This document shows positions 1 to 7,854 of a stretch of 14,319 nucleotides of DNA, one piece after another. Source of the DNA: Entamoeba histolytica HM-1:IMSS. Taxonomy: Eukaryota > Evosea > Mastigamoebida > Endamoebidae. The notes below the pieces were generated by a model, which saw only the letters and a list, made by a program, of their open reading frames with translations, was not told the origin of the DNA and did no database searches. The stretch covers positions 6,050 to 20,368 of the forward strand of contig NW_001915133.1 in assembly GCF_000208925.1 (NCBI RefSeq), read 5' to 3'. The stretch's first letter is position 1; the number at the start of each line of letters is the position of its first letter. The position numbers were made by a program, and so were the translations under genes.

Positions 1-801
1 GAGGCACGATCATTCAGAATTATTAAAAAACGATTCAATAAACAGAAGAAAGTATATATTAAGAATGAACATCTTTTGAAACATGTTAGACACCAATTAA
101 CTCGTTTAGAGAAGAAAATTGCTGTTGCAGAACAAAGACTTCCATTCCTTGCAGATAATGAAAAAGTAATTGCTAGAGGTGTTGTTGCTGCACTTGAAAA
201 GATTAAGAGAAATGTCCAAAAGAAAATCAACGTCTTAGAAAATCAAAGAACAATTATTATGAAGAAGTATTTGGCATTGAACAAAGAATATCTCATTCAA
301 TTGAAAAAGAGAATGGAATCAGACAAGAAGAGAAAAGCTGAATTAATTGCTAAAAGACCAGAAACATTACGAGCTGCTTTATATGAATTAATTCCACATA
401 AACAACAAAGAGCTGAAAGAAAATTAAATAGATTAGATAAAGAAGTAGAAAGTTTAGAAAAAAGAAGTCTTGAAGATGCACATAGAATGAAAGAAGCTAT
501 TAGAACACGTAAATTCTTACAAGATGCAGTCAAACCAAAAGTTGTTTGTACTGGAGGAATTATTAATTGCAGATATTGCCATAGTCTTGGAAGAATAATC
601 AAAGTTTCATTAAGAAATAGGGAAGAAGATCGTATAATTTTAGAAAGACTTCATCATAGATGCAATAAAGAATTACCAGAAAACCAAGCTAGATGTATTG
701 ATGTTGCTATGAGATTAACTGAAGTTGCTGTTAAAGTGTTTGACCCAGTTAAATTTAAAGTTGCATCTGCTTGCAAGAAGATTGGAGTTTGTGGCATTTA
801 A
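1..801 (+). CDS. Coiled-coil protein with C-terminal saposin-B (SAPLIP-type) domain, 5'-truncated by the window
   Basis: The frame is open from base 1 to a TAA at 799-801, giving the last 266 residues of a longer protein; no start codon lies in the window. Residues 1 to about 175 are highly charged (Lys, Glu, Arg) with leucines spaced as in long coiled coils. The last 80 residues carry six cysteines spaced C-x2-C-x27-C-x10-C-x25-C-x5-C (Cys190, 193, 221, 232, 258, 264). This is the saposin-B pattern, in which the pairs 1-6, 2-5 and 3-4 form disulfides around a helical bundle. An extra Cys183 precedes them. Entamoeba encodes amoebapores and a larger family of saposin-like proteins (SAPLIPs) whose single saposin domain sits at the C-terminus, so the layout fits a large SAPLIP. 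Such proteins are secreted or vesicular and interact with lipid. The signal peptide expected for that would be upstream of the window. Lipid or pore activity is inference only. Confidence 0.8.
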   Translation, partial: EARSFRIIKKRFNKQKKVYIKNEHLLKHVRHQLTRLEKKIAVAEQRLPFLADNEKVIARGVVAALEKIKRNVQKKINVLENQRTIIMKKYLALNKEYLIQLKKRMESDKKRKAELIAKRPETLRAALYELIPHKQQRAERKLNRLDKEVESLEKRSLEDAHRMKEAIRTRKFLQDAVKPKVVCTGGIINCRYCHSLGRIIKVSLRNREEDRIILERLHHRCNKELPENQARCIDVAMRLTEVAVKVFDPVKFKVASACKKIGVCGI

Positions 802-990
802 AACAATTTAATTCAAAACGGTTTATTGTTGTTGTTTTTTATTTGTTTAAGAAAGATAAAATAAAATTTTGTTAAAAATAATAGTAAATTTATAATAAAT
901 TATATTATAAAGTTATAAAAAGTATTGTGGAAGGAAAAGAAATTTATAGAATTTAATGAACTTTAATTTTTTTACAAACTGGGACATAAT
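802..990 (+). other. Intergenic region between the saposin-domain gene and the propeller/solenoid gene
   Basis: This is 189 bp of AT-rich DNA. The first 50 bases hold a TTTAATT followed by a T-rich run, matching the short UAAUU-type signal plus U-rich tract that ends Entamoeba messages. The last 40 bases form the compact promoter of the next gene. No other gene is visible. Confidence 0.6.
954..962 (+). promoter_or_regulatory. GAAC core-promoter element
   Basis: TAATGAACT is a perfect match to the Entamoeba GAAC consensus (A/T)A(A/T)TGAACT. It ends 28 bp before the ATG at 991, within the usual distance for this genus with its very short 5' leaders. No convincing TATA-like box (GTATTTAAAG) accompanies it. 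Confidence 0.55.
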
Positions 991-3689
991 ATGAATAATA
1001 TTCAAATCCCATTTTTCTCTTTACAATTGATTCACTCTACAGCTATGAAAAGTGACATATTAGAGAGTTATTTTACTTCATTTCATAGAACATTTTTAGA
1101 AAGAACACAAACTCGAAATACCACATTTTATGAACTAACCAATGAAAATGAAGATAAAGGAAATTTAAATATATCAAGACGGTTTGGCTCATTCAAAACA
1201 TTACACCTTACTGTTACTAGCAATAATAATCCGTTATTTTTATTTGATGAAAATCAAATTATAAATGAAGATAAAGTACTACAAATTAGACCACCAATTA
1301 ATGATGCTTCATGTATAACTTACTGGAATTCAATCTATGGAGAGTATATAATTATTGGACAAACAACTGGGTTTATATCATTTGTTGATTTAAAAGAAGG
1401 AGGGGTAGTTAAAACAATTAGAATTGTAGCTTCAAGAATTTCTTCATTAAAAGTAGTCAAAACTACAATTGGGTATCAGTTGATAATCATTTCTGAACAT
1501 GATAAACAACAAGAAATTACATTGTTATTACTCCAAAAACAAAATAAAAGTATTTTTGAAGTAAATTCAACTTTTATTCCAGTGGCAATTGGAGTGTTTG
1601 ATTTAGTTTCAATGAATGAAAATGAAATTATTTGTTATTCTAAAGAAAACAATGAAATTGATACTTTTACAATTGACACAGACCGTTATGTTCACTCATA
1701 CACTTTTGACCTTAAAGGTATTAAAAATGATATTGTTGGTATATTCCATACAAATGAAACAATTATTTTATTAGTAATAAAAGTTATTAGTAGATGTAAA
1801 GTATTAAACGTAGAAATCTATTCAACTTATTCATTTATTTCACATAACCCATTACTTATTCAAACAATTGAAATACCTGTTTGTTTATCTTTATTATTAT
1901 ATAATAAAATATTTTATTTAATGGTATATAGTATGAATATGTTATTGGAATTTATCCAAATAAGTCTATATCAAGTCATATTAAATACAATGGTTTAGAA
2001 ACATTAAAATATTTAGATGGAATATTTATTTGTACAAAATATTCTGTTTATAGAATTGACCCAATGATGTCTCTTAATGAAATATTAGAAACAGAATTTT
2101 TGAGACGTCCAGTTGAACGATGGAAAGATTTAATTCCAATAATCAAATCATTTTCTATTCCAACATCTTTCTTCATCTATTTATCAAATAAACTTCCTAT
2201 TGAAAAAGCATATTATTTAATTGAACATCATCCAAAATTATATAAAAATTTATTCATTAGATTAGTGAAGGAAAATACAACTATAGAATATTGGGACAAA
2301 TTAACAAATATACTTCTTCCATTGGCAGATGGTAATCCAAACATTTCAAGTGATTTATTAAATATATTCATTGCAAAAGCATATAAGTTTAATGAACATA
2401 TAGATACTACTTTCATTGAATATATTTTAAATAATCAACACATTAATTTTAAACAAGCAGTTACTAAACTATATAAGGATAAAAGATATATTTCATATAT
2501 TCTAAAAAAAAGTGATAGATATGCAGTTGAATTATATTGTAGTTATATTCATTCTTTATTAATAAAACCTACATTTGATTGGATTAATGAAGCAGTACAA
2601 AGAGATGTTAAAATTTCTATTCCAATTTGTTCAACACCACAATTATTAACTTCACTTTCTATTCATGACCAATTTCAATTATTAAAAAAAGCATTACAGA
2701 AAGAACCAAAATTTATTCTTGTTACTTCATTAAGAAATATCATTGATTCATTGAATGAAAGTGATTTATCTGATTGTCTTCAAATAGTTGAACCAGGAAT
2801 GATGTATAATTGTATTTGTCTTGGAAATGATGGAATAGAAGATATATTAAAAAATATTAGAAGTATTATAATTATTAAACAAAATATCAACCATTTAAAT
2901 AATGACTATGATAAATGTTATTCATTTTTTGATTCTTTGTTTAGTAAAACAAAAGCAAATTTCAATGAAGTTTATGAATATTTAATTCTTAAAGAATATT
3001 ACTTTGCCTGTGCTGTTTGTTTAGTGATGTATAAACAACACCATTTAGCAATTGAACTTCTTCTAAAACACATGGAAGTGTTGCCAAGTAAAGAGGATGT
3101 TCTGCAGTTAGTTATGAAACTTTCATTAGAGATAGAAAATAAAGAATACCAAATTGATCTTTTTGATAAATTCCTTCGTTTGTCTGTAGAATTAGATATT
3201 AGTTCTAAGGTGTTCAATCAAATTCTAAAAGATCAATTTAAAGCAAATTCTTCTTTTGTGGTAAAATATTTTTTAGATGTTACTTTTAAAGAGCCAACCG
3301 ACCCAGCATATGAACCACTATTATATAAAATAGAACCATCAATTCTTTCAAAATTTGAACAAATTAAATATAGAAATAAAAATACTATTCTTGAAGATGG
3401 CAAAGTACTTCAATTACAACTTTTATCTTCACTAAATAAATCTATAGATTTTTCCGTTCAAACAACTGTCAAGCTATTAGGAGAACATGAACATTTTGTT
3501 GTGTGGTGTCCAAAACAACATTCTTTTGATTTAGAAACTTTAGAAGAAATAATTAAAGAGTTTCAATTAAAATATTCAACAAATAAAGTAGTAAAAGAGT
3601 TAATTGACCTTTATCACCATTTTAAAACAAATGATAATAAAGGAAAATTAATTTGTCCTTTCTGTTTGAAGCACACTTTAACAAAATAA
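991..3689 (+). CDS. Probable beta-propeller/alpha-solenoid trafficking protein, two exons (991-1878, 1932-3689)
   Basis: Two ORFs in different frames join exactly when a 53-nt intron is removed. Exon 1 is 296 codons, exon 2 adds 585 codons and a TAA, total 881 residues, phase 0. The ATG at 991 follows a GAAC element. Residues 1 to about 340 are rich in short beta strands with recurring hydrophobic/glycine turns (for example YIIIGQTTGFISFVDL), as in WD40 or CNH-type propellers. Residues about 345 to 800 are almost all helical, as in the clathrin-like solenoids of Vps and coat proteins. The C-terminus has C822-x3-H826 and, near the end, C871-x2-C874-x2-H877, possibly a remnant zinc site. The domain order and length resemble HOPS/CORVET subunits (Vps11, Vps18, Vps39, Vps3, Vps8) or HPS-type proteins, but I recognise no signature that picks one. 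A tethering or coat role in endolysosomal traffic is inference. Confidence 0.6.
1879..1931 (+). other. Spliceosomal intron, 53 nt
   Basis: It starts GTTTGTTTAT and ends TATATAG, the classic Entamoeba donor and acceptor. Removing it links frame 1 (ending at base 1878) to frame 3 (starting at base 1932) with no codon split. The TAG of the acceptor is also the in-frame stop that closes the exon-2 frame on its 5' side, and exon-1 readthrough ends at a stop at 1996-1998. The reading frame continues smoothly across the joint. Confidence 0.9.
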
Positions 3690-3803
3690 ATTTATTAATT
3701 TATATCTTTCATTTCTATTTATTTTTTTTTTTTGATTTATTAAAACCAAAAACTCATTTATTCAAACACAATCGATTAAAAAATTAAAATTCTTCTTTAT
3801 AGT
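3690..3803. terminator. Shared 3' region of a convergent gene pair
   Basis: The + strand gene and the kinesin gene on the minus strand face each other across 114 bp. On the + strand, TTAATTTA shortly after the stop is followed by a T-run of about 14 at 3720-3733. On the minus strand, TTTTAATTTTTTAA lies just past the kinesin stop. Both fit the short UAAUU signal plus U-rich tract of Entamoeba message ends. No gene fits in the gap. Confidence 0.5.
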
Positions 3804-5232
3804 TCATTTTTTTAAGTCAAAATAAGAAGTACTTAAACGATGTTGAACACTTCTAGCAACTTCTTCCAAATCAACTACTTCTGCTTCTTTTTCATTTAAT
3901 TGTTCTAAATAATTTTGGTTTATTAATTCTAGTTGTTCTTTTAAACGCGTTAAATTTTCATTGCTTCTTACTAATTCATCAATTCTTTCTTTTGCCTCCC
4001 GTAACCTTTCTTCTAATACTGTTTTCTCTCCTTGAAGAGCAGCTACAGATGGATTATTTCGAATTAACTCTTTGTAAGCTTTAACATCAGCCTGCATTCG
4101 TTTATATTCAAAATTCTCTGAATCTGGAAGAACCTTTCGTTTAAGATTGTCTCTTTCTGTTTTCAATGCTTCATTCTCTAACTTTAATTTTTCATTTTCT
4201 ATTTTCAATTGATCAACAGATAATTCTAACTCTATTGGACGAATTTTCATTTTAATGTTCTTAGTGTTTCTTGCAAAATTTAAAGTTCCCCATGTCTCTA
4301 CTGCATTAGAAATACTACTAGAAATTGTTGCAATAAAACAGATCCTTTCACTCTGAAGCATTGAATTTTTTAAAATACTTGTTAATTTACAATCTCTGAA
4401 TGGGATGTGTTGTTCTTTTGCAACTAGACTTCTAATTACCCTTCCTAATGCAGTTAAAGTTTTATTAATATTTCCTGCTTCTAATTTCCCAGTCCCAATT
4501 ACACCTGATCGTTCAATACGTTCTGAACCAGCTAGGTCAACAAAAACCAACGTTCCTTTTCCAACCCTAATTATTGTAATACAATGAGACCGAGAAGATT
4601 GTGAATTCATCTTTGTTGAACTAGTTTTTCTGAATGCATACCCATTAATTGTATGAGTTAATGCTTCTTCCCATTGTCGGACACTAATTTCTAGTAGTCC
4701 ACTAAAAATAACAGCTCCACTTATATCAGCTTTAACTTCACATTTTTTTCCTTCATTCATGAGGTCGTAGAAAGAATCATTATATATTTCAAACATTGAT
4801 AAACTGACTGATGCTGTTTTTGATTTCTTTTGGAACAATAACTCTAAACACCGAGGGACTAAACCAGGTTGAGTAATTTTTCTTTCTTTTGCAACATAAT
4901 TACCTAACCATTATTTATTGACTCTTTATAATCAAATATTAAAAAATAAACAAACCGAATACAGTGTATGTTTTACCACTTCCTGTTTGTCCATAAGCAA
5001 ATAATGTCGCATTGTTTCCATTTAGACAACAAGAGACTAATGAATTTCCAACACGTTGAAACATATCTTTTTGAGGAGAAGTTTCGTTTTTAACAAAATC
5101 AAAAAAACATTCTTCATTTGGAGAGTTCATTGTTACTGACTCTTTTTCTTCATCAACAGAACAACACCTTTCTGCAACTTCTGTTTTGAAACAAGGTCTA
5201 ACACGAACTCCAACCTCAATTATTTGATTCAT
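3804..5232 (-). CDS. Compact N-terminal-motor kinesin, two exons (5232-4956, 4903-3804)
   Basis: Splicing out 4904-4955 gives a 458-residue protein. The motor spans about residues 1-310: VGVRVRP at the N-terminus, P-loop GQTGSGKT at 81-88, switch I NSQSSRSH at 192-199, switch II DLAGSE at 215-220, then NINKTLTALG and HIPFRDCKLT, the usual loop 12/alpha-5 signatures. GLVPR and SMFEIYND around 106-133 are also standard. All nucleotide-binding motifs look intact, so it should be an ATP-driven microtubule motor. From about residue 318 to the end is a continuous heptad-rich coiled coil (start SVDQLKIENEKLKLENEALK), and no globular tail follows. The whole protein is therefore far shorter than conventional kinesins. 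The motor is N-terminal, which argues against a C-terminal kinesin-14. I cannot assign a subfamily. Cargo is unknown; spindle or nuclear microtubules are plausible because Entamoeba microtubules are largely intranuclear. Confidence 0.92.
4904..4955 (-). other. Spliceosomal intron, 52 nt, in the kinesin gene
   Basis: Read on the minus strand it starts GTTTGTTTATTTTT and ends GGTTAG. It splits a glycine codon after its first base (G|GT), directly after the P-loop segment GKTYTVF. The spliced frame then runs NYVAKERK...GLVPR, which supplies the residues a kinesin needs between the P-loop and the next strand. Without splicing, exon 1 hits a stop within a few codons. Confidence 0.93.
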
Positions 5233-5486
5233 TACTCCTTTTTTCTCTTTTTCAGTTACTAGTTTTATTAATTCTTATTTTTTATTTTTTTCATTTTTAG
5301 AATTAATGATTTATTTTCTATTTCTAACAAACACAGGTAAGACTCACCTTGATAAAATACTTTATTATTGAACATTACTTTCTTTCTTAGTTATTTTCTC
5401 TTATGTATTAGTTTCTTTTCATTATAAAAATAGTCTCCTCATTTAATGAAAAGTATAAAAATAGTTAAGAAGTAGAAAAGAAATGG
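5233..5486. other. Intergenic region upstream of the kinesin gene
   Basis: This is 254 bp between the kinesin start and the stop of the next minus-strand gene. It is strongly T-rich on the + strand, that is A-rich in the kinesin sense, especially next to the kinesin ATG. I see no GAAC element in kinesin orientation. A TTGAAC near 5369 points the other way. No ORF or RNA gene is supported. Confidence 0.4.
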
Positions 5487-5780
5487 TTAATTGAGAGATT
5501 TCAATCCTTTAGAACATTGTAAAGACATTCCTTCCAATGTAAGAATCATTTGAGGAATTTCTTTTAAATCAACTTTTTCAATCCTTACAGAAGAAACATA
5601 TAAACATTTTTGTTTATGGTCAATGTGTCCAGTAAATAATTTGTTCTTCATTGCTGAAATAATGATATTATCAACTTCTGAGATACTCTTACAGTCTAAC
5701 TTCTTTAACAAAATGTCATAAAACAATACCTTCTTTTCATTTACCATTTGAAGAAGTATTTGTTCCTTTTCACTATTCAT
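5487..5780 (-). CDS. Small PCI-tail winged-helix protein, similar to COP9 signalosome subunit 7
   Basis: This 97-residue protein begins MNSEKEQILLQMV. Residues about 18-65 read as a winged helix: LFYDILLKKLDCKSISEVDN, IIISAMKNKLFTGHIDHKQK, then a strand. This closely follows the C-terminal half of the PCI domain in CSN7, where a conserved L-K-x-L-(D/E) helix, a second helix of the type xELEDLIIxAxxxxIIxGKLDQxxxxLxV and a strand occur in the same order. eIF3 subunit m and other PCI proteins share this fold. CSN7 is normally 200 residues or more, with helical repeats before the winged helix. Here only 92 bp separate the start from GAA1, the frame upstream lacks another Met and meets a stop, and no intron donor/acceptor pair is obvious. 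It is either a stripped-down CSN7/PCI subunit or a paralogue. A role in the COP9 signalosome (cullin deneddylation) is inference. Confidence 0.6.
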   Translation of the reverse strand: MNSEKEQILLQMVNEKKVLFYDILLKKLDCKSISEVDNIIISAMKNKLFTGHIDHKQKCLYVSSVRIEKVDLKEIPQMILTLEGMSLQCSKGLKSLN

Positions 5781-5872
5781 ACGTCTAATGCTCTTTTTTA
5801 AGTTTATTTTCTTTGTTTTTAAGTTTTTCTCTGATTTTTGAGGTTTAACAAAATGTTATATAAAACAACGAT

Positions 5873-7666
5873 TTAGTTAATTTTCTTTAGTAAAGAGTCT
5901 TGTTGTTTCTTCAAATCTGATAAGTAATTTTCAAAAGCAAACATGACATAGACATGAGCCATTGTGATTGGGATATAAGTGAGAATAATGATTGAGGCGA
6001 TAGTAGGAACACAGAAAAGAATTGACACATCTTTATAAAAGTAATAAATGAGATAAAATACTGGTCCTACAGAGAAAAGAAGAGAACTTATTTTACCAAG
6101 TTTGTATAAGGAAGGACGCCAATGTAAAGAGATGAAAGGAATGATAGATGATGCTCCAATACAAATTGCTAAGACAATTGCAAGTGGTTGATTTGCAAAA
6201 ATCATTAAACTGAGAATACACATAGACGGTAATCCACTTAACCCATCTAATATTCGAAGTTGTGCTAATGATTGACGACAACATTTTGAAAAGACAATTG
6301 AAATACAAATAGGTAAAATAGCCATACTAATAAGATATATTTGTTGAGGAAGAGTGAATTGATTGAAACGAATAGTATCTTCAATAGAAATGATATTCCA
6401 ACCAAATAAATATAAATAAAAAACAAAAGAAATAATAGAAAAGGTGATAAATAAACCCCAAATCTTTAGAGTCGTGATATTTGATATTTCTAATTTATCA
6501 GATAAATGAAGATCAGAAACAATGATTAATTCATTTGTAACTTGGTCTTTTGGTTTAAAGACATAATACACCAATTGAGGGAAAATACTAAGAAGTAATC
6601 CACTAATAACACTTAAAGCAAAAAGGATAGTTAGTATTATTGAAACACTGAAATTTATGTAATGTTTAGTATCTAATAATATATAAAAATACGTAGAATA
6701 TTGAAGTTGTTGATATAAGTTATTAAATGACTTTAATAAAGAAGTTGTACTTGTTATAAAATCTACATTTCTAAAACTGTATTTTAATTGTGTTATATTT
6801 GATTGTGTTTGAATAAGAAGCATATCAGTATTATGTAATGGTCCTTCTACACTATCACAATATCTAATTAAACTTGAATGTAATAACATTTGTTCTATAG
6901 ATGAATTAACATATTTAGAAGTAATAGATATTTCAACGGTATTACTAAATATTCTTTCAATATTTTTTATATAAGAGTTAACCATATCTTGATTAGACAT
7001 AAAAGGATATGTACCAACAACTAATGATATCTTTGTTGGTCCAGCAACCATTGGCTGAATATCAAATTCAAATCCAGAAATAATTCTACCACATAATGGT
7101 TGTTGTTGATATTCATTAAAGAAATCATTAACACCAATATGAGTTGAATCATCAAGAAAGAGGAACATATAATTTCTTCCAAGAAATTCTTGTAATGAAA
7201 GCTTCTCAGCAATAGAAAACAAAGTTCCAAGAGTATTTAACATATTGGTAACATTAGAATTTAATGGTGATGAATTATTTTGAGAATATCTTCCCATTAA
7301 TAAAATACAATTTCTATCATCAGTTCTTCTTGGTCTTAACACAGCAGTGATACCATGGGAATTATATTTATCATGATAATCATGAACTTCAAATCCAAGT
7401 CGAGACATAGTTAACTTAATAACATCATCTCTTTTCTCTTCTGGTTGTTGAAGGAAAAGAGCATAATCTTTTATTCCTAAATAAGTCTCATTTCCAGACG
7501 AAGTAAAGATTTGACCAGAATGAAGATTGTTATCATCAACAAATGTAGTTTGTGAAACAACGTCTAAATTATCTAACATTATCAATGCACCAATAAAAAC
7601 AACAACAACAAAAAGTGCTGCCCGTTTTCTAGTAAAGAAAGATACTGGGTCACTTGAAAGATCCAT
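5873..7666 (-). CDS. GAA1: GPI transamidase component GAA1
   Basis: The 597-residue length matches GAA1 proteins (about 600-620). Order: a short cytosolic N-terminus, a membrane segment at about 15-31 (ALFVVVVFIGALIML), a large lumenal domain to about 335 with several N-x-S/T sites, then at least six hydrophobic segments to the C-terminus. The lumenal part shows the GAA1 pattern of a strand NYMFLFLDDS, then GVNDFFNEY and GRIISGFEFD, equivalent to the peptidase-M28-like fold with its conserved 'G..AWL..Y' stretch. GAA1 works with PIG-K, PIG-T, PIG-S and PIG-U in the ER to attach GPI anchors, which carry abundant surface glycoconjugates in Entamoeba. The protein ends KKIN, a textbook KKxx ER-retrieval signal that would face the cytosol. 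The ATG at 7664-7666 opens onto the promoter shared with BMS1. Confidence 0.82.
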   Translation of the reverse strand: MDLSSDPVSFFTRKRAALFVVVVFIGALIMLDNLDVVSQTTFVDDNNLHSGQIFTSSGNETYLGIKDYALFLQQPEEKRDDVIKLTMSRLGFEVHDYHDKYNSHGITAVLRPRRTDDRNCILLMGRYSQNNSSPLNSNVTNMLNTLGTLFSIAEKLSLQEFLGRNYMFLFLDDSTHIGVNDFFNEYQQQPLCGRIISGFEFDIQPMVAGPTKISLVVGTYPFMSNQDMVNSYIKNIERIFSNTVEISITSKYVNSSIEQMLLHSSLIRYCDSVEGPLHNTDMLLIQTQSNITQLKYSFRNVDFITSTTSLLKSFNNLYQQLQYSTYFYILLDTKHYINFSVSIILTILFALSVISGLLLSIFPQLVYYVFKPKDQVTNELIIVSDLHLSDKLEISNITTLKIWGLFITFSIISFVFYLYLFGWNIISIEDTIRFNQFTLPQQIYLISMAILPICISIVFSKCCRQSLAQLRILDGLSGLPSMCILSLMIFANQPLAIVLAICIGASSIIPFISLHWRPSLYKLGKISSLLFSVGPVFYLIYYFYKDVSILFCVPTIASIIILTYIPITMAHVYVMFAFENYLSDLKKQQDSLLKKIN

Positions 7667-7854
7667 TTAATATATATTTAAGAGTTTTTTTCATGAAATG
7701 AATCTAGTAATATAAAAAACTATCAAACTATCATAAACAATTTTATTTTCAACACAAAATGAATAACATAATTTTTTGAGGAAAAATGGTATTTTTTATG
7801 ATAAAAGAATAATAAACCCTAGAAATTAATAATACCTGATAAATCATATTGAAT
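7667..7854. promoter_or_regulatory. Divergent promoter between GAA1 and BMS1
   Basis: This 188-bp gap must hold the promoters of both flanking genes. On the GAA1 side, a TATATATTTAAG stretch lies 6 to 20 bp from the ATG and resembles a TATA-like element. On the BMS1 side, AAACCCTAG at 7814-7822 lies 32 bp before the ATG. The rest is plain AT-rich DNA. No GAAC match is present in either direction. Confidence 0.45.

Noticed and set aside
1932..1998. A -1 programmed frameshift or sequencing error linking the two ORFs near 1946.
   Set aside because: A canonical Entamoeba intron at 1879-1931 explains the frame change fully with a clean phase-0 join.
5831..5850. AAACCTCAA on the minus strand upstream of the CSN7-like gene, like the start of an Entamoeba oxidative-stress promoter motif.
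   Set aside because: Only the first nine bases agree; the rest of the motif is missing, so chance is likely.
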